Made by a program: the position numbers and the translations under genes
Assembly: GCA_027596075.1 (NCBI GenBank)
Contig: JADGJC010000133.1
Span: 1 to 64,000, forward strand
Direction: 5' to 3'
Source: Rhizophlyctis rosea
Lineage: Eukaryota > Chytridiomycota > Chytridiomycetes > Rhizophlyctidales > Rhizophlyctidaceae
DNA: 64,000 nt
Shown here: positions 32,646 through 44,330 of the stretch, one piece after another
Layout of the letters: each line of letters opens with the position of its first letter
How positions within the stretch are numbered: the first letter of the stretch is position 1
Notes under the pieces: model-generated
Told to the model about the DNA's origin: nothing
The model's database searches: none
The model's input: the letters and a program-made list of their open reading frames with translations, nothing else

Positions 32646-34202
32646 TTACCTGGATACCTGGTTCATGCGTTTGAGTTGGTGTGCAGCTTCGACATGTCCC
32701 CCTTTTGCTGCTTTCCCGTAATATTCTGCAGCTGCGCTTTGGTTCTGTTGTACACCGGTGCCAAGCTGATATAAGCCCCCCAACACAAACTGGGCATCAA
32801 CAGAACCTCCCTCCGCGGCCCGCTGGAACAGCTCTACTGCATCCAACAAGCCATCTTTCCTCTGCGCAAGGCCCCTCGCGACAGGATATAATGCAACTGC
32901 ATTCCCTCGTTCGGCCTCTGCCCGACACCACCAAACGGCGATTGGAAGACGTTTGGCATACAACTGTGCTATGAATCTCTGTGCACCGAGGTGATCCTGA
33001 TCCGAGGCTTTTGATAACCAGTCCATCGTGCCATCCTCGTAAGTGTATTCTTTCTCAACCAATTGATACTCCGCAGATTGCTTGCCAAGTAAGAACTGAG
33101 CGTCCACCCAACCTGCGCTTGCGGCTTTCAGAGACCTTTCGCTGTGGCCACGGCGGGGATTGTAACGCCACTCCTTGTTCCCTACAACGCACTGCGCTTC
33201 CGTATGACCGTTGCAGGCGGCAATTCTCAGCCAAAACATGGCGGTATCATCATCTGTCTCATTTTCTCCTGTATTTCCATCACCCACTGAAGTCCACAAT
33301 CCGCGCATATAACCTAAAGCCAGTTCTGTCCGTGCCGCCAATAACTTTTGCTTCACTGCCATGCAAATCCACTCAAAAGCTAATGATAGATCCTTCTCCA
33401 CTCCGTTCCCATCACGGTAGCACAATCCCAATGCCAACTGACTCTCTGCATCGTCTTGCTCCGCTGCCATCCGATATCATTCAAGCGCCTCCCGCCGATC
33501 CTCCTTCACCCCGAGTCCTTCCATATAGCACTGTCCCAACTTATATTGACATTCCACATGTTCCCGTTCCGCACCCTTCCGGTATCACTCCGCCGCCAAG
33601 TCCACATTCTTCTCGACTCCCGTTCCATTGCTGTAGCATAAGCCCAAGAGGTAGAATGCATGTTCCCGCCCTTCCTCAGCCGCTTTCCGATACCATTCCA
33701 GCGCCTTATGCACATCCTGCTCCACCCCATCCCCTTCTTCTAATGAAACCCCTATACTTATTTGAGCCTGGGAACAACCTCGTTCAGCAGCTTCCAGCCA
33801 GTACTTTGCTGCCAGCGTAGCACTTCGTTCGACTCCCTCTCCATCAAAGTAGTGTTGAGCTAACCGGCACGCTGCATGCACAACACCGTGTGCAAGCGCT
33901 CTTTGATACCAAGCAATCGCCACCGTTACGTCTTTTCTAACTCCTTTTCCCTTTGCAATGCATGTTGCGAGTTGGAACTGAGCTTCGCCATCTTCTGCCT
34001 CGGCTGCGATTCGGTATTTTTCAACCTGTACAACAGCGGCTGCTTCAGCTTCCTCCATAGTGTTGGCTGGGGTTGAAAGTTTGTTATCTCCATCGCCGAC
34101 AGATGAGCCAGCAAGATTCTGCTGCGTCGCACTTTCGCTTCGAGAGTTATCGAGTGAGGAAGTTGGCGGCTTTGCTTCGTTGGCAGTGAACTGCTCAAGC
34201 AT
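32646..34202 (-). pseudogene. Sel1-repeat protein gene with two in-frame TGA
   Basis: One frame of 519 codons running from ATG at 34202 to a normal stop at 32646, interrupted by TGA at 33587-33585 (codon 206) and 33479-33477 (codon 242). The product is an array of 36-residue Sel1-like repeats (AQFQLATCIAKGKGV, YLLGLCYSNGTGVEK, LGQCYMEGLGVKEDR, LALGLCYRDGNGVEK, FVLGGLYQLGTGVQQ), which act as protein scaffolds. Both TGA codons sit where the neighbouring repeats have an invariant Trp encoded by TGG (LEWYRKAAEEG, IAWYQRALA), exactly 108 nt apart. Outside these two codons the frame is intact for the whole length. It is called a pseudogene provisionally; recoding, RNA editing or sequence error are alternatives. 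No intron I could build removes both stops in frame. Confidence 0.75.
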
Positions 34203-34735
34203 TGCAAGATCGAACGGAGGCTCAAAAGAAAAGAGGGAGGAGCCGAGGATGAGAAGGAAGTAAAGTAAGCGTGTGTGGGATAGGCTGGTAGGTTATCAGT
34301 GGGAAGGCGACAGCTTGTCACTTTGTGGATTGGGAAGAACAAGTAGGTGGGTCAGGAAAGACGGAATTTTAGGTTTTACGCTTCTGGTGTGGCGCCCCAC
34401 CGTTCGGACGGTCCCTTGATCTGAAGTTCTGAAAGTTGATCAGGCCCAGGGGTCAGGGCCACCACCATGATGGCACCATCACACTCAACACGATCTTGCA
34501 TCTTGTCTCAGTACGTGCTTGGAATATGTCATTCACTGTTCGCAAACATAGCAGAAGGGGAGACTTCAATGGGCTGCTCGTGACGAGCAGCACTTAAGCT
34601 GGTGCTTCCTGGTCCACATACAGCACCTCATCACATAAGATTCTAACGCCATGCACAAACACAAGGGAGGCAAGCCAAATTTGACGGATGATATCGTGGT
34701 TCTGTTGGCATCCTCTGGCTGACCGGAAGCTCTAT
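34203..34735. other. Upstream region of the Sel1-repeat gene
   Basis: This lies between the Sel1 gene start and the MTQ1 3' end, both minus strand. No coding feature is supported. Confidence 0.35.
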
Positions 34736-35895
34736 TTACGTTCGATCAGACAGAATGATTCGATCTATTCCCGCCATATCCTCCTTGGAGACCGCACCCA
34801 CAAATCCCCCATCCTTCATCAATTTAACACCTGCCCCCGCCTGGCCCTCCCCAATTTCCATCACTATCTTTGGTAAATCCTCCTCAACAAACAAGCAGCC
34901 CTCCTTTCGCAGCAAATGCTCCCTAGCGTGACGCACAATGAGCCGATGAAAATTCAGCCCATCATTGTCTGCATAGAGAGCAGCGCGGTCTTCCCATTTG
35001 CTAACACATTCCTCTAATTTAGCGTACTCATCTGGCGGGATGTATGGTGGGTTGGAGACTATTAGGTCGTAGGGTCCGTCTGCAGAAAGTGAGCGCATGA
35101 AATCGTTGTCGGTTATGTCTCCGCTTCGGAAAGTGGTTATTGATGTGGGGATGCATAGGCGGCGCTGATTGATCAGAGAGAGGCGTAGTGCTCGGGGTGA
35201 AAGATCTACTCCCGTAACGTGTGCTCGCGGGGGGATATCTGGGCCATTTGAACGCAATAAGGAATTTAGATGTGCCGCCATTGTCAATGCAATGCAGCCG
35301 GATCCTGTGCAAAGGTCCAACACTCTTAATGGCCTATTTGGTGGATATCGAGCCATCGCTTTGGTGTAATTTTCAACCAGATCCATCACCCACTCTTCGG
35401 TCTCCCATCTGAATGCAGTTTATGCGTGTAAGCGTACGGGTGGCGAGAGGTCGATATATCCTTAACAAGTAATAACCTTGGTATCAGTGTCGGCGGTCTA
35501 ACTTTGAATTCCATGGACCCAAATGGCTGCGTGCCCAGAATGTACTGCAAAGGCTTGTGCTCTTCAACTCTCTGCGAGACCCATTTTTCCAACCGATATA
35601 GTTCGTTTTGAGTAAGAACCCCCAAAGCGCCTTCAACAATATGTTGCCGTTGATCACGCGCGAGCTGTTTTAGCCAATGTTGAGCATTGCCTGCCAGGCC
35701 TGGTTGGGCGGAAAGTTTGGTGATGGGAGGGGAAGAGGTGGGGTTCATATGTGATCGTGGGAAGGGACTTTGAATGCGCCGGGTCAGGATAGTCTCTATC
35801 ATCCACCGCAGTTCATTCTCCGCTAGTCGAGGTTTGTTGTCGCATGCCTTTGTCAGAAAGGCAGTAAGTTGGCGATAAACGTGGTGGGGCCGCAT
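34736..35895 (-). CDS. MTQ1: Release-factor glutamine methyltransferase (PrmC/HemK, Mtq1 type)
   Basis: The enzyme N5-methylates the Gln of the GGQ motif in peptide release factors, using S-adenosylmethionine. Exons (minus) 35895-35477 and 35408-34736 give 363 aa. The N-terminal helical domain ends in LQYILGTQPFGSMEF and TLIPRWETEEWV; that last motif is assembled across the intron. The SAM-binding motif is VLDLCTGSGCIALTMA, and the substrate-Gln motif NPPY is in DLIVSNPPYIPP. The long N-terminus and domain build suggest the mitochondrial paralogue (Mtq1) rather than cytosolic Mtq2, but a clear presequence is not seen. It is head to head with the disrupted F-box/LRR gene, 197 bp apart. Confidence 0.92.
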
Positions 35896-36092
35896 AGGGT
35901 TCAATTTGTGTATGAAATCTTTGTGAAAAATACCCAAATATGCAAAGGAATTTCGCGATTTTTGTGTCTCACTGTCTTTGCTTGGGCTGCCTGGCTTGTG
36001 TCTTTTCAATTCGAACCTCTTGACTTTCAACTCGCCTCTGGCCCTCTGCCCATCTCCCCCAAACTTCCCAACGATCTGCTCAGAAGGTACCA

Positions 36093-37656
36093 TGGCTACA
36101 CCTCAAAGCCTTCAATCTGGTGAACGCGGCGACGTCAGGGCAGACAGCGTTCCTGCGGACATGCTGTTGCACTCCCTCAAACTTTACCATGCTGCTTTCG
36201 CGCACCTGCCGGCTGTCGTCCAAACACGACGCGTCCTGCAGGCTCAGTCCGCCATACAGATGGTCTTGGAGCTGATCGGAGCAGCACCAACCCGTCCATC
36301 ACCTCCAATTCCTCGGACGCGTCGTAGCAATAAACAAAAACGCCTATTCTCAAAAGCCGAAACCCTCCCTAACGAGCTGTTAGATTGCATCTTCTCATAC
36401 CTCTCCACCTCCTCCCTTGCCCGCTGCGCGCGCACGTGTAGATCGTGGTCCACTCCCGCCCGACGTAAGATCTACGCGTCCCCGTCTTTCCAGTACATGA
36501 GGACTTGGAGGAAACCTGCTTCATTAGTGAAGTTGTTCAAATTCTACACCGCGATCTGCCACCCAACCAGTGATGTTCAACGCCTTTCTGCACCCGTGCG
36601 GGAACTACGACTGGCGAATTTTGATATAGCAGAGTATGATGGGGTGCAGGAAGGGGATGTCTTCTCACCATTCTTGAGCAAATTCTGTTGTCCTGTTCGG
36701 ATTTGCAGTGCTTGAGCGTGAGCCGCTGTCATTGGCTGGCTAAGCACTTCACAGCATTAATGAGTACTAGCGTCAAGTCCTTGATACTGCTAAGATTCCG
36801 TTCTCCTCTTGATCTATGACAGGACTTTCACGCTTCAATTACCACAGAAATCCATCCCACCAATCGCATCGTCCGCGGAAGAGATCGCCAGACGATCCAG
36901 CATGTCCAATTTCCTACGAGCGGCCGGTCCTCGATTGCTACGCCTCGACACCTTCACCATCTTCCCACTCCCAACACGCTTGGATAGTATCAGAAATTTG
37001 CGCGTGTTATCCTTACGCCAATCCGCGCTCGGGCCAGAGATGAGGCAAAAGCTGATCCCATCTCTCAATTCGCAACTGAAGGAGCTTGATCTAGGCTTAA
37101 CGACAGCAGACGACAACATCATCATTACGATCTGTGGGAAATTCCCAAATTTGAAGTATCTTTCCATTGACGAATGCGCCGTCACCGCCAGCGGGATTCA
37201 GCATATCGGTATCACCGCCAATGCCTTGACTCGTGTGAGCATGAAAGGAGTAGCAGGAACAGATGATGATTCCGTACGGGCGTTCATCAATGTTGCGGGG
37301 CACCGGTTGACACATCTAGCATTGACAAAAACGCGGGTGTGACAGATGCTTTGATGACGGATTTGGGAAATCGGTGCGGCAATTTATCGGTTTTGAGCAT
37401 TTCTCTGACGTCGGTGACGGAGGAAGGGTTGTTCAGCTTAGTGGAGGGGAACTTGGGGAAGAGCATTCGGTTTCTGAATACGTGGGGAATGCGGGATGTT
37501 ACGAAGAAGGTTGCTCGCAGGTTGTTTAAGGCGTGTCCGCAACTTCAGTGCCTGTCGGTGGAAGAAGTGGGGAATGTTACGCGGACGGGGAAGAGGTGGA
37601 GCTATGATATGCCGTTTACGTTTGGTAGTTGGATGAGCAAGGGTATTTCTGGGTAG
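36093..37656 (+). pseudogene. Disrupted F-box/LRR protein gene
   Basis: The first frame (36093-36715) has an F-box (ETLPNELLDCIFSYLS, then CARTCRSWSTPARRKIY). The LRR region continues in another frame from about 36823 to 37342 (LRVLSLRQSALG, LKELDLGLTT, LKYLSIDECAVTASG), and the end lies in a third frame (37339-37656: LSVLSISLTSVTEEGL, LQCLSVEEVGNV). A canonical intron can be placed at 36718-36822 (GTGAGC...GACAG), but a TGA lies at 36713-36715 just before it. The transition at about 37333-37340 has no intron solution and behaves like a single-base deletion. The encoded blocks are otherwise coherent, so either the gene decayed recently or the assembly has indels here. Confidence 0.65.
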
Positions 37657-37889
37657 CAGTCTGCGGTAGTGAAGCGTACTAGTTAGGTGCTTACGTGCAG
37701 TTTGCATAGTATTGCGTGCAATATGCAGTCCACATTGCGGTTAATCAAGAAGACGGAAGAATCAGTCAGAAGGTGTTGATGTTTGTGGTGATACTTATCG
37801 GTTGGTGGTACTTCAATGACTGAGCTCCTTCAGCGCATTTGAGCGTCGAAAGAGAACGACGCAGAATGCGTAACTTGGATGCGGAACCA

Positions 37890-38868
37890 CTATGAATTGG
37901 TATTATAGTTGATGAGTTTATATGCACAAAACGCAACAAAAGTCAGCCCAATAAACTCTGTGAGAAGCGAAAAGGTTTTTGTGAATATCCACTGCAGCGC
38001 ATAACCCTCATTGAAACCCAAAGCCAAACACCCACGTTGTAAACTCGACCGCGTCCCGTCTCTAATCTGTATCATTCTGTTCGTGAGAGCTTCAATTTCC
38101 TTATCAATCCGCTCCTCCGCCTTCGTAACCATATCCCGTAACGACGCAGCCTCATCTTGGATGCGCGCCTTCTCCAGGTTTATGTCTAATCGGACGCCAC
38201 CGTGTACTCTGCCAACCTCTTCTCTTAGCGTGCCCTTCAGGCGCTCCACCTCGCCTACTATTCGTTCTAGCTCTCCTTTTAGGACTGCGAAATCCTTCTT
38301 TTCAAGGATGTTGATGTCTGTGCGAAGTTGTTTGAATAGACGCTCGGACTCGCGCATTTCTTCGTCTTGTTCGGATTTTGTTGTCATGGATTTGGAGACG
38401 TTGGACATGCTGATGTTTTTGACGCGTGGCATGGTTTGTTTTGAGTACAGGCTGAGCATGGTAGACGTTCTCAGAGGTAATGTCTCACCTTTCTGAAACG
38501 GCTTCCATCACGAGGCTAAGAACAGCTTCTGCCTGGTTGGGGGTGAAGCCCTCCTGTTGCAGCATGTTGGCATATCGAGTTGTATTTAGGTGAGGAGGGT
38601 TGACGGGTGGGGTGTTGGAGGAGTCTGCTTGTGATGAAGGCGGTTGAGGAAGTGAGGATTCGAGAGCGACTGGCGAGGGTATGACTGGCTCGGTGGGTGA
38701 AATGGGTGGTGTCGAGCTGTTCGACCGTCTCAGGAGATCTCGGTAAGGGACCCGAGGTGATGATGAGGGGACCGTTGCGTGACCGGTCGGCATCCCTGAG
38801 CGGTAGCAGTCACGACATATGAACTGTACCAGCCGGCTATGCCGTAGTACTTGCTGGGTGGTGGCCAT
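37890..38868 (-). CDS. MCUR1/CCDC90 family mitochondrial membrane protein
   Basis: Exons (minus) 38868-38489 and 38451-37890 give 313 aa. The Arg/Ser-rich N-terminus fits a mitochondrial presequence. The family core follows: MLQQEGFTPNQAEAVLSLVM, a long coiled coil (DINILEKKDFAVLKGELERI), LDINLEKARIQDE, then RIDKEIEALTNRM. A C-terminal transmembrane segment follows (LLTEFIGLTFVAFCAYKLI). Human MCUR1 and CCDC90B and yeast Fmp32 are inner-membrane proteins linked to calcium uptake, cytochrome oxidase assembly or proline oxidation; which of these applies is open. The intron is only 37 nt (38452-38488). It is head to head with PRP16, 272 bp apart. Confidence 0.88.
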
Positions 38869-39140
38869 CTTCTGGTTATTCAAAAGTGTGAATAGCAGTA
38901 CGGGAGTGTATGGAGGAGTGGAGGAACGGGGAGAGGAAAGGAGGGTGTTGCGGTTGGCTGTTGCACGTTTGGGTTGGACGTGATCATGAGTCACAATGAC
39001 ACACGCTACCCTGATTCTCATGGGATCCCCCTTTGCGCTGGTTTTACAGCTCATGCTATTTTGCATACTTCACCAGCAATTTAACAATTGCGTTAACAAT
39101 ATCTAGCGAACACTTTCGAGACCGCTAGAGAGATACACCC

Positions 39141-42100
39141 ATGGATAAACCATCCCGGTCGGTCCCGGACGGCTTCGTGTCGTCAAAACAGCCTGACAGA
39201 CTCGAAAGCTCAACCCCGCAAAGGGGAGGACTTATCGTGCGAAAAAGCGGCAAGGCCGATGACGACGTAAGGCATTTTGACTGGGAACCGTTTCTATGGG
39301 TGTCACTCTTGAACGAATGCGCTGACCTCACAATTTCACCTCAGCGGGACGTCTTCAAAGCACCACTCCCGAAAACGTCGGTCTTAGGGTTGGACAGACT
39401 AGCAGAGGAGAAGCGGCGTGAGAAACAAGCACGGGAGGAAGAAGAAGGGCGGGATGGGTCTCTGAAACGGCAAAAACTATCCTCTACATCGGATTGGGAT
39501 GATGAATTGCCTGGTTTCAGTAATGCTGGTAAGTAGGGGAAGCAATGTTTCGCACCTGTATGTATGTCTCCAAAGCATTCACTCCAGCTCTTTAGGGCCT
39601 CGACGTCCCTACCGTTCACGCGGTGAAGAAACTCCCTCATTTGGAGGTGGACTATCAACGCCTGCACGTGAACGGATGAACGCATATAAGGATCAGAAGA
39701 GAGGTAAGGGTACCATATTGTGGCGCCCCGCTTCAACGTTTGGCTGATGAAACATTTCACAGCGGGTGGGCTGATGCTAAGGTCAAAACATCACACGGAA
39801 GAAAGCGGTAGGGGTCGGCGGAGCGAGTGGGAATCTACACCGGCGCGGAGTGATATGGGTAATGAGACACCACGTCGGTGGGGTGGTGGCGGAGAAACGC
39901 CGCGGAGAGGTTAGTTCCTCCATCCGCCTTTGTTTTGTGGGTCAAATGCTCATACCCAAACTCGATAAGCAGAAGCACCTACTCCAAGACGTAGACCAGA
40001 GTCGGATTGGGATTTCGAAACGCCCCGGGTGAAGTCAACATCTTACGAGGATGAAGTCAACAGGCCAGGAAATGCAGATGAAGAGCGGTGGGAGGAGGAA
40101 CAGCTTCGGTTGGACCGAGATTGGTACAATTTGGAGGAGTCTGGAGTAAGTCGTTTGTGCTGTCAACACTGCGAGCGTGCTCACTGATTGTCCTGACGTA
40201 GGCAATGGAAGGGGGTGGTGGTGGCGAATATGCAGAATACGAAGCTTATTACAAGAAGAAAGAAGAGGAGCTTGCCAAGCAGCAGATTGTAGGTGACTCG
40301 TTCTATGAGTGGAAAACAGCATTTCTTACATCGAATCCTACAGAAAAAGCTATCTGCCAGACAGGCACAATTCAATCGCGACAACGATCTATGGGAAACA
40401 AACCGTATGCTCACCAGTGGTGTTGTCCAACGTCGTGAAGTCGATCCCGATTTCGAGGATGATCAGGAGGCACGCGTGCACGTTTTGGTCCGAGATTTGA
40501 AACCGCCTTTCCTGGATGGGAAGATGGTCTTCACAAAGCAGTTGGAACCAGTGCAATCAGTAAGGGATCCGACAGCCGACTTGGCCGTGGTGGCGCGGAA
40601 GGGGAGTAGATTGGTGCGGGAGAAGAGAGAGCAACAGGAACGGGCAAAGGTATGAATGTTACGTAATCCCTTACCAATCTTACATAACTCACAGACTGTG
40701 GATTGCAGGCAACGAAGAAATTTGACGTGGCAGGAACGGCGATCGGGAATGTTATGGGTATCAAGGATGAGAAAGGGGAGGCTGCCAAACGTGGGTCCTT
40801 CTTTGTCAGCGTGAATCGCATTCAATTCTAACAGTCACCATGTACAGAGGCGAAAGAACAAGCAGCTCGGGGTGGAGAAGACGAGGCAAACTATAAGGGA
40901 GAATCTCAATTTGCCTCTCACATGAAGGAGAAGTCCGATGCTGTCAGTGCGTTTGCTCGTACGAGGACCATACGTGAGCAGCGAGAATATCTCCCTGCAT
41001 TCGCTGTGCGTGAGGAGCTTCTTCAGGTCATTAGGGACAATCAGAGTACGTGTTGGTAACACCGCAAGCTCTTATGATTTGGATGACTGATCTGCATCCC
41101 CACAGTTGTGATTGTGATTGGAGAAACGGGTTCAGGGAAGACCACTCAGCTGACGCAATTCCTTTTTGAGGATGGGTATGGCAAATTCGGCAAAATAGGA
41201 TGCACTCAGCCTCGTCGTGTTGCCGCCATGTCAGTGGCGAAACGTGTTAGTGAAGAAATGGACGTGAGTAATTGGGTTGTCGCAGTTTACGCATTTTTGA
41301 GATTTGTCGTGACCACTACTTCCGTCAGTGTAAACTTGGTTCAAAAGTTGGCTACGCGATCCGTTTCGAGGATTGTACCACTGAGGAGACTGTCATCAAA
41401 TGTAAGTCAATTTTCATATCACTATCAGGAGTCCAAATCTCTCATATTCTTTCGTCAATGCGCAGATATGACGGATGGTGTTTTGCTTCGAGAATGTTTG
41501 AATACTCCGGATGTTGATCAGTATAGTTGCATCATCATGGACGAAGCTCACGAACGTGCACTGATGACCGATGTGCTGTTAGGGCTGCTCAAGAGAGGTA
41601 TGCAGATTTTACACATCATGATTTGGTTCATGAATGCTTACATGTCAAACATAGTGGTTGCACGGCGGAGAGATCTGAAATTGATCGTAACGTCTGCAAC
41701 CATGAACGCTGAGAAGGTATGGCATCTTATTGAATGCATCCGTTGACAACCTGCGGCTGACCCCTCTTTGCTTGGGCAGTTTTCAAACTTCTTCGGCAAT
41801 GTACCTCAGTTCACAATTCCTGGGAGAACCTTCCCTGTTGATATCATGTTCAGTAAAACTCCTTGCGAAGATTACGTTGATGCTGCGGTGAAGCAAGCGC
41901 TGGCGATCCATCTTTCTCATCCTCCTGGAGATATCCTCATTTTCATGACTGGTCAGGAGGATATTGAGGTTACGTGCGCGGTGATAGCAGGTGCGTTGCT
42001 TTTATCCGAGGGAACCGTCCCGATCAATGCTGACAGGATATGACAGAGCGACTGGAACAACTGGATGAAGCACCACCGCTTGCGATTCTGCCTATTTATT

Positions 42101-43994
42101 CACAACTGCCGGCTGATTTACAGGCGAAGATCTTCGAGCGCTCTGACGGTAATGCTCGGAAAGTGATTGTCGCCACAAATATTGCTGAGACGTCATTGAC
42201 GGGTATGCCGATTGCGATGATGAAAGTGCACTTATGTGGCGTGGTACTAACTCATCGGCACTTCCATAGTCGACGGTATCATGTATGTGGTGGATACCGG
42301 TTACTCAAAACTGAAGGTGTACAACCCGAAAATCGGTATGGACGCGCTTCAGATCACTCCAGTCAGTCAAGCCAACGCAAACCAACGCTCTGGACGAGCT
42401 GGACGTACTGGTGCTGGGTAAGCGGCATCTTCTTGTGAGATCTGTTACAGTACACCGCTGACATGGCTGATTTGCAGTACTTGCTACCGTCTGTACACGG
42501 AAGTCGCATTCCGCAACGAAATGTTCCCCAATAACATTCCGGAAATCCAGCGAACCAATCTTGCCAATGTGGTGTTGTTGCTGAAATCCTTAAGTGTGAA
42601 GAACCTGCTGGAATTCGATTTTATGGACCCGCCGCCTCAGGTATGCATGCGACAAACCATATAAGTGATTGTGGCTACATATCAATCAAATCTCCACACC
42701 AGGACAACATCCTCAATTCCATGTACCAACTCTGGGTGTTGGGCGCACTCGACAACTTAGGCGAACTCACCCCCGTAGGCCGCAAAATGGTCGAATTCCC
42801 ATTAGACCCTTCACTGTCGAAAATGCTCATCACGTCGGAATCGCTGGCGTGTTCGGCGGAAGTGTTGACGATCGTGTCTATGCTTTCCGTGCCGACGGTT
42901 TTTTATCGGCCGAAGGAACGGGCAGAGGAGAGTGATGCGGCGAGGGAGAGGTTCTTTGTGGCGGAGAGTGATCATTTGACGTTGCTTAATGTGTATATGC
43001 AGTGGAAGAGTAATGGGTGGGTATCTTGTGCATGGGCATTCAGTTGGGGAGAAAGCTGGCTTTTGTTGACGATCGTATGCCTTTGCGTGCAGGTACCGTG
43101 ACGAATGGTGCACGGAGCACTTCATCCATCCCAAAGCGATGCGGAAAGCGCGCGAGGTGCGGACTCAGTTGTTGGATATTATGAAGGCTGAGAAGATGGA
43201 GTTAGTGTCTTGTGGACATGATTGGGATCCTGTGCGGTATGTTTCTCTTCGATCTTGCTTCCCTTGCTTTGCCACAAACTCATTCATCTTTCTCATCATC
43301 AAACCAGAAAATGCATCTGTTCCGCCTACTTCCATCAATCGGCGCGCCTAAAAGGTATCGGCGAATACGTCAACATGCGGAACGGGATGCCGTGTCATTT
43401 GCATCCGACCAGTGCGTTGTATGGGAGGGGTTTTACGCCGGATTATATCGTGTACCATGAGTTGGTCATGACGTCCAAGGAGTACATGCAGTGTGTTACG
43501 GCGGTTGATGCTTAGTAAGTTTTGTCCCAGTCTGCGTTTGACATTGAAAGTATGAGACTGACAATTGCCTTGCAGCTGGTTGGCGGAATTGGGACCTATG
43601 TTCTTCAGTATTAAGGAGCAGAATTTTAACCATTTGGTAAATTTCTCCTTCCACTCGCTTGGAAGGCATCAAACTGACAATTGACCTCCATAGGAAAAAC
43701 GCCGACAAGATCGGAAGGATCTCCAAAGCATGGAGGAAGAGCTGCGGATCGCGACGGAACGGAAAAGGGAAGAGGAAGCGAGGGCTGTGACGGATGTGCC
43801 GGTTTCAAGGTTTGTTTAGTTTTCTTGTATCGTGATGCTGCCAGTTTCGATGCTTTTGAGCGAGAGTGTTCAGGATCGCCTAACCAATTGATTTATGCAG
43901 ATCGCAGATAGCGACGCCGGGCCTCACGCCTAGATATACTGGAAGGCGAGAGCCGGGGACGCCGATGCATCGGAGGAGGTTTACAGGGTTGTAA
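39141..43994 (+). CDS. PRP16: DEAH-box splicing helicase PRP16 (DHX38)
   Basis: The product is an RNA-dependent ATPase that remodels the spliceosome after the first step. There are 23 exons: 39141-39266, 39345-39528, 39596-39703, 39763-39909, 39973-40145, 40202-40288, 40344-40649, 40709-40790, 40848-41045, 41106-41263, 41329-41401, 41466-41597, 41655-41716, 41780-41990, 42047-42202, 42270-42417, 42478-42640, 42703-43016, 43093-43236, 43308-43514, 43576-43636, 43694-43809, 43901-43994. That gives 1149 aa with every junction in phase. The N-terminus has the ETPRR / [10 protein letters not shown] repeats of the family. Helicase motifs: GETGSGKT (476-483), DEAH (573-576), SAT (605-607) and [10 protein letters not shown]. 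The helicase-associated and OB-fold domains follow ([16 protein letters not shown]). TAIGNVMG and [11 protein letters not shown] are diagnostic of PRP16 rather than PRP2 or PRP22. All introns are GT-AG. Confidence 0.96.
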
Positions 43995-44330
43995 TAGTGG
44001 GCACTGACTTTGTATGTACTTCTTTCCACACCATGTAAACAAAAATGCAACACTCAACATCACATCGACTGCCCCTCCCGCTTCCCACTGAACAAACGCA
44101 AAAGATCTTGGTTTGTGGCATGAGGCTATACCAGCTTCTAACGAGGCTTCATTATTGTATATGAGTTCGAGAAAGAATAAAAACCGAATCCTATATTATT
44201 GACGCGCAAAAAAAAGAGTACCCAAAACCCCCAAAAAGGCCAATAACGTCGTCACAGATGACGTTTTAGAGGCCCTGATTCATCGTTTCACCAAACCCCC
44301 CGCCCTATCCAGAAGCAGCAGTTCAATCCC
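43995..44330. other. Convergent 3' region PRP16/SEC61
   Basis: This is 336 bp between converging genes, with an A-run near 44209. No further feature is seen. Confidence 0.4.

Noticed and set aside
33477..33587. UGA reassigned to Trp as the genome's code
   Set aside because: BUD31, REC-RasGEF, hemerythrin-like, APSES and other genes end in TGA at the family-typical C-terminus, and Trp is otherwise TGG.
33360..33590. An intron removing both TGA codons of the Sel1 gene
   Set aside because: The GTGATA donor at the first TGA is phase 2. The acceptors that keep the 36-residue register are in the wrong phase; the one in-frame acceptor deletes about 49 residues and breaks the repeat period.
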